Below are positions 1 through 5,898 of a DNA stretch of 9,831 bases, one piece after another. The stretch is from Coriobacteriales bacterium. Its GTDB lineage: Bacteria; Actinomycetota; Coriobacteriia; Coriobacteriales; UBA8131. The translations under genes and the position numbers were made by a program. Each line of letters starts with the position of its first letter. Positions within the stretch are counted from its first letter, which is position 1. The notes beneath the pieces are model-generated. The model did not search any database, had not been told where the DNA came from, and was given only the letters and a program-made list of their open reading frames with translations. The DNA is taken from positions 1 through 9,831 of the forward strand of contig JAITUO010000124.1 in assembly GCA_031286245.1 (NCBI GenBank), read 5' to 3'.

Positions 1-191
1 TCCTCCAAAAGAGCGCGGACGTCGTCCAGCAAAGCCTGGGCATCACGCAGTTTAGCTGCGGTTTCCAATTTGTTCGCTTCTTCTACCTGGTGAAAGGCGC
101 GATGAGTCCAACGCCGACAAAGCGCCACTGTCTCAGCGATCTGTTCAATATTGGATTGGAATTGATCAGTATTGATCCCATCGGTACACAT
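1..191 (-). CDS. Unknown helical protein with UVR-like motif (N-terminal part)
   Basis: This is the first 63 residues of a leftward gene that runs off the left edge. The ATG at 191 has a strong ribosome binding site (GAGGAGG, 4 bases upstream), and the frame is open to the window edge. The peptide begins MCTDGINTDQ, is polar and should be almost entirely helical. Residues 37-57 (EEANKLETAAKLRDAQALLDD) resemble the UVR motif of UvrB, UvrC and McsA, whose pattern is a helical hairpin with A..L.FE.AA.LRD..  . The match is partial: it has LETAAKLRD, without the aromatic residue. I do not recognise the whole protein and assign no function. It follows the thioredoxin gene by 84 bases with no clear promoter between, so the two may be co-transcribed. 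Confidence 0.75.
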   Translation of the reverse strand, partial: MCTDGINTDQFQSNIEQIAETVALCRRWTHRAFHQVEEANKLETAAKLRDAQALLDDVRALLE

Positions 192-275
192 GGATCCTCC
201 TCACTGTTTGATATCGATGCTTTGTCAGTTTTTAACCGGAGTTTAGAAATGCAAGCTGATCAGATTCACCGCACT

Positions 276-596
276 TTATAAATGCGGGCTGATCTGCTTC
301 ATCAACGCGTCTTTGGGCATTGCCCCGGGAATGACTACGACCGGCTGTCCTGACTTGAAAAGCATCAAGGTCGGTATCGATAAAATGCGATAGAGTAAAG
401 CAATTTCCTGCTGCTCGTCGACATTTAGTTTTCCGACTTGCATGATACCGTCCTGCTCTCTGGCAATCTCGTCGACGATTGGAGCTACCATCTTGCAGGG
501 ACCGCACCATTCAGCCCAAAAATCGACCAGAAATGGCAGGTCAGATTGGAGGACCGTGGACTCAAAGGTCTCGGATGTGAGTTCGATAATGCTCAT
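276..596 (-). CDS. trxA: Thioredoxin
   Basis: A 106-residue cytoplasmic thiol-disulfide oxidoreductase with the usual length and layout of a classical thioredoxin. It carries the active site WCGPC at residues 30-34, the buried Asp at 25 (LVDFWAEW), and the cis-proline in the segment SIPTLMLF at Pro75. The final helix is intact, with a G-A pair at 91-92. It reduces protein disulfides and is normally re-reduced by thioredoxin reductase, which is not in this window. The start at 596 is preferred over the in-frame ATG at 617 because AAAGGAA lies 5 bases upstream and the protein then begins MSIIELTSETF, as thioredoxins usually do. It is divergent from the gene at 889. I see no convincing promoter in the 292 bases between them. 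An imperfect hairpin around the stop codon (CCGCA/TGCGG) lacks a T-run and is a doubtful terminator. Confidence 0.97.
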   Translation of the reverse strand: MSIIELTSETFESTVLQSDLPFLVDFWAEWCGPCKMVAPIVDEIAREQDGIMQVGKLNVDEQQEIALLYRILSIPTLMLFKSGQPVVVIPGAMPKDALMKQISPHL

Positions 597-888
597 GACG
601 GTTCCTTTCTTTAACAATGCTTGCTCGTGATAAGTTATTATTCTTGCTGGCGGACATCAGTCTGATGCCAGGTCGGCTTTTCGGTGTTGCCAGGCTAGCC
701 TAACGACATTGCTTGTCAGTTATGCATTGTTGACCGACTAGCCATGTACTGCTGCTTGTCATAGTAACACGAATATGTGGTTTCGTGGCATCAGAACTGC
801 TAGACTTCTTATCACGTTATCTAATTACTGAGAAAGAAGGAAGCTGTGTGGGATTGTACGTATATGATCATAGACCAGGTTATAACCT

Positions 889-1497
889 ATGGACATAGCT
901 AATCAAAACGAACAGTCCTTAGACGCACTCAGGTTGCAGCTTCACCCGTATTCAGCTTATCTGGCAGGTCAACCAACTGCTGATGTTTTAATCATCAAAG
1001 GTCAACCTGGCCCAGCTGAGTTAGCTGGTGATGCTGCTTTCAGCGGTAGAGATGCAATCGCTATCGAAGCAGCCTTGAACGCATTGGGTTGGGGCAAATC
1101 CAATTGGTGTGGAGTAATACTTGCTTTGCCAGGTGAACCGGGCCTGTCTCCAGAACAGCTTCGGTGGGTCATTGAGATCAATGACCCGACACAGATCATA
1201 GTTTTGGACAAAACTGCTCAACCTTGTGTTTCGGCAGCCTTAAGCATCGGTACAGTCGATCTCTTAGATATCAAAGGCTTGCAGTCTGGCATACAATCCA
1301 GCGATCAGAATGAGGCGCAAGTAACTACCCAAGCGGCAAGCGCTAAACCCCAAAAAACAAACCTGAAGCTGGGCGAGCAGGTTTTCATCATGGGACGTCA
1401 TGTATTAGTGGTTGATGACTTTGAATCATCGCTTGACGATGATATCGCCAAGCAGCGGGTCTGGGCACAGCTCAAGTTGGCATCCACAGACCGATGA
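889..1497 (+). CDS. Degenerate uracil-DNA-glycosylase-superfamily-like protein
   Basis: A 202-residue protein with no signal peptide or membrane segment. Its segments align in order with the iron-sulfur type (families 4/5) uracil-DNA glycosylases. DVLIIKGQPGPAELAG (residues 32-47) resembles the family motif A region (GE.PG..E...G.PF.G). GLSPEQLRWVIEINDPTQIIVLDKTA (85-110) resembles the L..EI..L.P..IV.LG..A segment. GRHVLVVDDFESSLDDDIAKQRVWAQLK (169-196) resembles the V.PT.HP..LL.....KR.VW.DLK segment. The key residues are altered: the family Glu after the first Gly is Gln39, the HP of motif B is Glu-Ser (179-180), and the four cluster cysteines are absent (only Cys74 and Cys113). So it is probably not an active glycosylase. 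The similarity was judged by eye. The start has a weak ribosome binding site, but a stop codon at 883-885 excludes anything upstream. A Gln/Thr/Ser-rich insert lies at about 133-157. Confidence 0.6.
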   Translation: MDIANQNEQSLDALRLQLHPYSAYLAGQPTADVLIIKGQPGPAELAGDAAFSGRDAIAIEAALNALGWGKSNWCGVILALPGEPGLSPEQLRWVIEINDPTQIIVLDKTAQPCVSAALSIGTVDLLDIKGLQSGIQSSDQNEAQVTTQAASAKPQKTNLKLGEQVFIMGRHVLVVDDFESSLDDDIAKQRVWAQLKLASTDR

Positions 1498-1503
1498 AAG
1501 AAT

Positions 1504-1535
1504 CAGGCACCGCCACCAGATGGTGGCGGTGCCTG
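1504..1535. terminator. Bidirectional hairpin between convergent genes
   Basis: A perfect 15-bp stem (CAGGCACCGCCACCA, 1504-1518) pairs with 1521-1535 around a 2-base loop, which in practice would open to about 4 bases. It begins 6 bases after the stop of the gene at 889-1497 and ends 6 bases before the stop of the leftward ferredoxin gene. The flank is moderately T-rich on the leftward strand (ATTCTTTC) and weaker on the rightward strand (CCTAGTTTAC). The position and very GC-rich stem suit a shared intrinsic terminator, probably better in the leftward direction. Confidence 0.85.
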
Positions 1536-1541
1536 CCTAGT

Positions 1542-1730
1542 TTACTCTTCTTCAATCTCGACGATTGCGGCCATAGGGCATTCTTCCATACAATCCCCGC
1601 AGGCGGCGCAAGCGTCCTCGTTGATAACAATAGCCTTGTCTTGGACGATATCCAAGACATCATGAGTGCAGGCATCCACACAGATCCCACAGCCAGTGCA
1701 TTCATCAATGTCGATAATCGGACGCGACAT
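1542..1730 (-). CDS. 2x[4Fe-4S] bacterial-type ferredoxin
   Basis: A 62-residue clostridial-type ferredoxin, a small soluble low-potential electron carrier. It has two cluster motifs: Cys11, 14, 17 and 21 (CTGCGICVDAC) and Cys41, 44, 47 and 51 (CAACGDCMEECP). As in this family, the fourth Cys of each motif should complete the other cluster. The usual Pro after the last Cys is present in motif 2 (Pro52) but is Thr22 in motif 1. The length is slightly above the 55-60 residues typical of the family because of an acidic tail (EIEEE). The start at 1730 has AAAGGAG 6 bases upstream. The gene stands alone with its own promoter (1789-1817) and ends at the shared hairpin. It suggests anaerobic metabolism, but the partner enzyme cannot be told from context. 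Confidence 0.96.
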   Translation of the reverse strand: MSRPIIDIDECTGCGICVDACTHDVLDIVQDKAIVINEDACAACGDCMEECPMAAIVEIEEE

Positions 1731-1788
1731 ATCGCGCTCCTTTCAATTCTCATGCTGCCCTTAAGGCAACCGCCATACTATCCGCGTG

Positions 1789-1817
1789 AATATAGCCTAA
1801 ACCAGCGTGACTGGCAA
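1789..1817 (-). promoter_or_regulatory. Sigma70-type promoter of the ferredoxin gene
   Basis: On the leftward strand, TTGCCA (1812-1817, 5 of 6 to TTGACA) and TATATT (1789-1794, 5 of 6 to TATAAT) are separated by exactly 17 bases. This would start transcription near 1782 and give a leader of about 50 bases before the ferredoxin ATG. It is the clearest promoter in the window. Confidence 0.75.
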
Positions 1818-2034
1818 GTGACAATTTGGCAAAACTAGAGAATCTTTAGACATTGGTTCTCAGTTCTCCTCGGATACACCTCTAACTCTCCTATAGCCAT
1901 GTGTGCTTGCCTGATTGATCTGTTTGCTAAGGAGTAAACCGATAAACGGAATGCAGTATGATGCACCAACAATCAGCCTACTGAATCTGATCATGAGAAG
2001 CTAATCTCAAGAACTACCACAAATTCATGTGGAG
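1818..2034. other. Gene-free divergent intergenic stretch with two small hairpins
   Basis: No gene is supported here. The longest open frames are tiny and lack a well-spaced ribosome binding site. At its right end are two consecutive perfect 5-bp stems, each with a 6-base loop: TGAGA/TCTCA at 1994-2009 and CCACA/TGTGG at 2017-2032. The second ends 2 bases before the long inverted repeat. A lone TATGAT at 1957-1962 resembles a -10 box but has no matching -35 box. Confidence 0.5.
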
Positions 2035-2176
2035 GCGTTTTGCTAAAAAACACGCGCTGTGTGCACTTTTTCACCTAAATCACAGAGAATTTGTAGGGAA
2101 CTCCCCTAGAATTCCATCGTATTTAGCAATATTCGACACAATGAGAGCACACAGCGCGTGTTTTTTAGCAAAACGC
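2035..2176. repeat. 142-bp palindromic element with perfect 30-bp inverted repeats
   Basis: The arms 2035-2064 (GCGTTTTGCTAAAAAACACG...) and 2147-2176 are perfect reverse complements over 30 bases. The 82 bases between them are also partly self-complementary in the right order: CTAAAT (2075-2080) with ATTTAG (2121-2126), GAATT (2087-2091) with AATTC (2110-2114), and TAGGG (2094-2098) with CCCTA (2104-2108) around AACTC. So the whole piece can fold as one long hairpin. No open frame of note and no transposase lie inside. Terminal inverted repeats on a short non-coding palindrome suggest a miniature inverted-repeat element. I see no target-site duplication at its ends, so a structured RNA or a recombination site remains possible. 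Confidence 0.85.
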
Positions 2177-2245
2177 AACATGCCCAACCTTACAAGGGCA
2201 GAGTGAACAGTGCAAACGATCGAAATCCAAACGCCAAATCAACTA

Positions 2246-2297
2246 TTTCAGATCTGTTTCAGATTCATTTCAGATGCCAATCAGTGGCAAATCAGAA
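2246..2297 (+). promoter_or_regulatory. Five TCAG direct repeats at an 11-bp period: likely response-regulator operator of the tad operon
   Basis: TTTCAGAT occurs at 2246-2253, 2257-2264 and 2268-2275, exactly 11 bases apart. Two weaker units continue the same phase: AATCAGTG at 2279-2286 and AATCAGAA at 2290-2297. All five share TCAG, at 2248, 2259, 2270, 2281 and 2292. Direct repeats spaced one helical turn apart are how OmpR/PhoB-family regulators bind DNA, as in Pho boxes. The array ends 69 bases before the cpaB start. A weak -10 candidate (TAGCAT 2314-2319 or CATACT 2317-2322) would place the last unit over the -35 region, the layout of an activated promoter with a poor -35 box. Confidence 0.65.
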
Positions 2298-2366
2298 TAA
2301 CCGTAGATAAAGCTAGCATACTAATACCGTTGTTTATCTGTAAGCCACAGCGAAAGGAGCGTGCAG

Positions 2367-3041
2367 ATGCGCCAGAAGCGTAAAAGAATCTTTATCTCAG
2401 TCCTCTGTGGGTTGGTTGCTGCGTTGCTGATGAGTCTATATGCATCATCTGTACGCAATGAGGCTGACAAATCACGAATACAAACTATCCAAGAATACGG
2501 TGGCGAACAAATCGAAGTCTATGTTGCAAATCGGAATATTGCGATAGGTGAGCGGTTGACAACAACGAATGTCAGCAAACAGATTTGGCTAGTTGACTTT
2601 TTGCCTGACGGTGCCCTGACTGAGGCTGATGATGTCATCGGTCAGGTTCTAGGGATCCCGATGCAGGCTAACGAACCGGTAACAGCAGCCAAAATAAAAA
2701 CCAATACTAGCCCAGTATCAGTACCTGATGGCTATTGTGCCGTCAGTATCCCAACCAATGATGTCCTAGCTGTCGGTGGAGCAATTAATACCGGTTCTAT
2801 CATTGCCATCTATGCAGCAGACAAAGAGACTGTTGTTCTATTGGCAGCAGAAGTTTTGGTACTGGATACTTCAAATAACTCGACAGAAGGCTTAGAACAT
2901 ACAGGGTTACTCGGCTCCAGCCGTACCCGTCCTGCTCTTACTTGGGTAACACTGGCAGTTCGAGAAGATATGGTTGAAGACATTATCGCGGCATCTCGTG
3001 CTATGAACCTATACCTGGTTTTACCGGGCGGTGAGTATTAA
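2367..3041 (+). CDS. cpaB: Tad pilus assembly protein CpaB/RcpC-like (SAF domain)
   Basis: A 224-residue membrane-anchored protein. It has a basic N-terminus (RQKRKR), one membrane segment at about 8-27, a SAF-type domain at about 49-111 (VYVANRNIAIGERLTTTNV) and a beta-rich RcpC-like domain at about 118-220. CpaB/RcpC proteins belong to Tad/Flp pilus machines. In diderms they work with the secretin, whereas in monoderms the protein probably acts at the outer face of the membrane or in the wall. The ATG at 2367 is chosen because AAGGAG (2354-2359) lies 7 bases upstream; the in-frame GTG at 2361 is too close to it. It is the first gene of the operon, and its stop overlaps the next start by one base (TAATG). 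Confidence 0.9.
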   Translation: MRQKRKRIFISVLCGLVAALLMSLYASSVRNEADKSRIQTIQEYGGEQIEVYVANRNIAIGERLTTTNVSKQIWLVDFLPDGALTEADDVIGQVLGIPMQANEPVTAAKIKTNTSPVSVPDGYCAVSIPTNDVLAVGGAINTGSIIAIYAADKETVVLLAAEVLVLDTSNNSTEGLEHTGLLGSSRTRPALTWVTLAVREDMVEDIIAASRAMNLYLVLPGGEY

Positions 3042-4570
3042 TGTCCTCGATCACCCATCAGACCTTACTGGCTCTCGGGTTTGCAGATAGTTCTGTTGCT
3101 CTGGCTGCCATGCCAAAGCCTCAAGCTTTCTCAGATAGCTTCAGCTGTCGAGAAGCTGTGAGCCGACTACCTGAGCATGTGGCAATTGTTGTGATTAATC
3201 GAGCGGCACACGCAGCAATCACGCCGATTAACCTGGCAGCAACTCTATGCCAGGACAACTTACGTCGTGATGTTTATCTTTGGGAAGAACAACCTTCGGG
3301 ATCACTGGTCAGCCGAGCACGTGCTGCAGGGATCCGTGGAGTGATTAACCGTAGCCAGCTGGGGCAACTCTTAGACGCGAGTCAAATACATGATGAAGAT
3401 ACTTCTGTCGACCAGAACACAGCATCACAAACAACTCCCCAGCCAGCCATCCTTGAACTAGAAACTCTAGAGCTGGATGAGCCTATCAATAAACACTTGA
3501 TATTCAAGCCAGAAGCCAACGATCAATTAACGAATGGCATTTCAGAACCTGCTAAACCTGACACAACTCTGATCAAAAATCCTATTCCGACCTTTGACCC
3601 ATATACCGGAGAGCGGCTCGATAGCCAACCTCAGCCACTGGATACCCAACCTCAGCCACTGGATACTTCCGTCGCAGGAGTGTTTCCTGATTATTCATCG
3701 ATATTTAATAGCACTTCATCACTGTCAATAGACAGCGTGTCTCAATCAAGCTTGGCAAATATCATCGGTGTTTTCTCTGGCCGTGGTGGTGTCGGCAAGT
3801 CGACCGTGGCACTGCTCCTGGCGATACTTGCTCATCAACGAGGTATTAAAGTCGCTCTGATTGATGCCGATCTACAATTTGGTGATATCGCTTACTTGCT
3901 TGGGCATGAAAAACAATTGAACCCCGACATACGTTCATTAATGACCATGCACCAAACAAGCACGGACTTCTCCACATCAGGGCAACTACTGGTATTGACT
4001 GCTCCGGAAACTGTTGAGCAATCTGAATTGATTGGCGATTCCATGTCCGAGACAGTCCAGCAAGTAGCTACATATTATGACCTGGTGTTGATCAACACTT
4101 CGGCGTACTGGACTGCTGCACAAGCGCAACTGGCTCGTGCCTGTACGCGACTGCTATTCCTGATGGATCAGCGGACTACATCATTGAAGGCATGTCAGCG
4201 GGTGTTAGATCTTTGCATCAAGTTACAGATTCCCGAAGCTCGTTTTCATTTTGCGATCAATGGCTGTCATCGGTTTGCCCCGATCAGTCCGCAGGATGCC
4301 TCGTTGGCTCTTGGGCAATCTGTCGTTGGCTTAGACGATGGCGGCACCCTGGTTGATGAACTGTTATCGCTCGGTTGTCCGTGGGAGCTGATTGATAGCG
4401 GAAATGTATTCGTGCGCTCATTAGAACGACTTTTGAACCAGTTGGCTCCTCAGAACTCTGGTCGGTCAGGCAATGGCCAAATGCCTGGTCAATATGGCGA
4501 ATCACAGAAGGCTTCCGGCCTTGGCTTGTTCAAGAATCTCTTCTCAAAAGGATTTCGCGATGTTGCGTAA
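3041..4570 (+). CDS. tadZ: TadZ/CpaE-like pilus localisation ATPase
   Basis: A 509-residue protein in three parts. Residues 1-112 form a receiver-like domain (for example DVYLWEEQPSGSL then SRARAAGIRGVI). Residues of about 113-238 form a polar, Pro-rich, probably disordered linker. Residues of about 240-450 form a MinD/ParA-type ATPase. The deviant Walker A is SGRGGVGKST (246-255, Lys253), and Walker A-prime is VALIDADLQFGD (Asp275). The expected Walker B Asp is Asn in DLVLINTSA (Asn352), so hydrolysis may be weak. TadZ/CpaE proteins place the pilus machine at a chosen site in the cell and bind the membrane or the TadA complex. The C-terminus is Gly/Gln-rich and ends in an amphipathic tail (GLFKNLFSKGF) that could touch the membrane. 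The linker contains an exact 21-bp tandem duplication. Confidence 0.9.
   Translation: MSSITHQTLLALGFADSSVALAAMPKPQAFSDSFSCREAVSRLPEHVAIVVINRAAHAAITPINLAATLCQDNLRRDVYLWEEQPSGSLVSRARAAGIRGVINRSQLGQLLDASQIHDEDTSVDQNTASQTTPQPAILELETLELDEPINKHLIFKPEANDQLTNGISEPAKPDTTLIKNPIPTFDPYTGERLDSQPQPLDTQPQPLDTSVAGVFPDYSSIFNSTSSLSIDSVSQSSLANIIGVFSGRGGVGKSTVALLLAILAHQRGIKVALIDADLQFGDIAYLLGHEKQLNPDIRSLMTMHQTSTDFSTSGQLLVLTAPETVEQSELIGDSMSETVQQVATYYDLVLINTSAYWTAAQAQLARACTRLLFLMDQRTTSLKACQRVLDLCIKLQIPEARFHFAINGCHRFAPISPQDASLALGQSVVGLDDGGTLVDELLSLGCPWELIDSGNVFVRSLERLLNQLAPQNSGRSGNGQMPGQYGESQKASGLGLFKNLFSKGFRDVA
3625..3666 (+). repeat. Exact 21-bp tandem duplication in the TadZ linker
   Basis: CCAACCTCAGCCACTGGATA plus C is present twice head to tail (3625-3645 and 3646-3666). 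It encodes QPQPLDT twice, in frame, in the disordered Pro-rich linker of TadZ. The two copies are identical, which suggests a recent slippage event and a length-variable site. Confidence 0.95.
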
Positions 4571-4661
4571 TACTCAAAGTAAACACAGACAGCTGGATGT
4601 TGAGCAGGCAGCCTTTATCAGTCACAATCTGTACCAAGGAGCTAAGCATGTCACTGCTTGA
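4560..4661 (+). CDS. Possible 33-residue coupling ORF between tadZ and tadA
   Basis: This short frame begins at an ATG inside the last codons of tadZ, with AAGGA (4548-4552) 7 bases upstream, a well-spaced ribosome binding site. It encodes a polar 33-residue peptide (MLRNTQSKHRQLDVEQAAFI...) and stops 14 bases inside tadA. It is the only frame bridging the 77-base gap between tadZ and tadA, in an operon where most other junctions touch or overlap. It could couple translation of the two genes by carrying ribosomes over the tadA start. No family is recognised, and it may equally be chance. Confidence 0.3.
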   Translation: MLRNTQSKHRQLDVEQAAFISHNLYQGAKHVTA

Positions 4662-5898
4662 GATGCTTGATCAGCTCGGAAACCATGGACAAAAGGCTCC
4701 AGAATCAGCAGTCAACGAGTCATTACGCAACTGCTTGCGTGATGCACTGTACCGACAGTTGCCGAGTTCGCGAATCGCTGAGTTATTGCGCAGCGATCCT
4801 GAGCGAGCTAAGCGTGAGGTAGCCGCAGTCCTGGAACAGATCTCGGCTGAAGCCCCCTATAGGCAGCTGACCTACTCAGACTGTTTGAGACTATTGCAAC
4901 AGGTTACTGATCTGGTGATTGGTCTTGGTCCGATCGAGGAATTGCTACGCGATGAAAGTGTCACTGAGATCATGGTCAACGGACCCGAAAATGTCTTTTA
5001 CGAGCGGGCTGGCAAGCTTTACGCTTCTCCTTTGAGCTTTGCTGATGAGGCACAGCTTCGTTCAGTGATCGATCGCATTGTCGGTCCGCTTGGTCGGCGA
5101 GTGGATGAATCTAATCCAATGGTCAGCGCCCGATTGCCCCAAGGCCACCGTGTAAATGTTGTGATTCCGCCTTTGGCTCCTGATGGCACGGTATTGACGA
5201 TCCGCAAGTTCCGTACTCAAGCTTTTACATTAGATGAACTGGTCAGTATCGGTTCTATTAACGAAGACATTGCTAATTTGCTACATGAAGCAGTGTTAAC
5301 ACGGCAAAACATTGTCGTCAGTGGTGGCACTGGCAGCGGGAAAACCACATTGTTAAACGCCATGTCTGTCGAGATCCCCGCCGGTGAACGAATCATCACT
5401 ATTGAAGATGCTGCGGAGCTTTGCTTTACCAGCCATCCGCATGTAGTGCGGTTGGAAGCCCGCATGCGCAGTGCTGAAGGAACTGGTGAGGTAACGATCC
5501 GAGACCTGGTGATCAATGCCCTGCGGATGCGTCCGGACCGTATTGTGGTAGGCGAGTGTCGCGGTGCTGAAGCGCTCGATATGCTGCAAGCAATGAACAC
5601 TGGTCATGATGGCTCCTTGACAACCTTGCATGCCAATTCACCCAGCGAGGTAATGGCCCGTCTGGTGATGATGTGCCGCTATGGCATGGACCTGCCGGTC
5701 TCAGTGCTTAACGAGCAGATTGCCTCAGCCTTCGACCTGATTGTCCATCTGGAGCGTCATGCTGATGGCGTGCGTCGGGTGACACAGATCTGTCGCTACA
5801 ACGGAGACAGTGACGGCAGCAGGCTCAAACGCCTGGTCGAGTGGCAAAAAGACGGCTCTGGTTACATCTGGTGCCAGGACAACGAGGAAGCAGTATGA
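4648..5898 (+). CDS. tadA: TadA/CpaF-type pilus assembly ATPase
   Basis: A 416-residue cytoplasmic secretion/pilus ATPase of the CpaF branch of the type II/IV secretion family. It has an N-terminal helical domain (1-85), a domain with GLGPIEELLRDESVTEIMVNG at about 92-112, the Walker A GGTGSGKTT at 226-234 (Lys232), an acidic box IITIEDAAEL, the Walker B region RIVVGECRG (Glu303), and the His box TTLHAN (His328). All catalytic elements are intact. It hydrolyses ATP to drive pilin extrusion through TadB/TadC. The start at 4648 has AAGGAG (4636-4641) 6 bases upstream. The in-frame ATG at 4597 has no such site and would add 17 residues. The stop overlaps the tadB start (ATGA). Confidence 0.97.
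   Translation: MSLLEMLDQLGNHGQKAPESAVNESLRNCLRDALYRQLPSSRIAELLRSDPERAKREVAAVLEQISAEAPYRQLTYSDCLRLLQQVTDLVIGLGPIEELLRDESVTEIMVNGPENVFYERAGKLYASPLSFADEAQLRSVIDRIVGPLGRRVDESNPMVSARLPQGHRVNVVIPPLAPDGTVLTIRKFRTQAFTLDELVSIGSINEDIANLLHEAVLTRQNIVVSGGTGSGKTTLLNAMSVEIPAGERIITIEDAAELCFTSHPHVVRLEARMRSAEGTGEVTIRDLVINALRMRPDRIVVGECRGAEALDMLQAMNTGHDGSLTTLHANSPSEVMARLVMMCRYGMDLPVSVLNEQIASAFDLIVHLERHADGVRRVTQICRYNGDSDGSRLKRLVEWQKDGSGYIWCQDNEEAV

Noticed and set aside
597..888. Promoters for the divergent thioredoxin and UDG-like genes
   Set aside because: Several TTGTCA/TTGACC-like boxes and a TATGAT at 863-868 occur, but none pair at 16-18 bases with a credible partner. The palindrome AGGCTAGCCT (692-701) is too short to interpret.
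1494..1838. 114-residue rightward frame over the ferredoxin gene
   Set aside because: It is antisense to the clear ferredoxin frame, includes the terminator hairpin and has no family features.
1951..2004. 17-codon frame starting MQYDAPT in the divergent intergenic region
   Set aside because: The nearest AAGGAG is about 16 bases upstream, too far, and the peptide is very short.
2065..2146. Core of the inverted repeat as a flip-controlled promoter
   Set aside because: Neither strand of the core holds a -35/-10 pair with proper spacing, and no invertase gene is in the window. The possibility is kept only as part of the finding on the element.
2246..2297. Direct repeats as a CRISPR array
   Set aside because: The units are 8 bases with 3-base gaps, far shorter than CRISPR repeats and spacers, and no cas gene is present.
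4597..4647. Upstream ATG for tadA adding 17 residues
   Set aside because: It has no ribosome binding site, whereas ATG 4648 has AAGGAG at ideal spacing and gives a normal N-terminus.
5217..5600. 127-residue leftward frame inside tadA
   Set aside because: It is a shadow of the conserved tadA catalytic region and has no ribosome binding site or recognisable motif.
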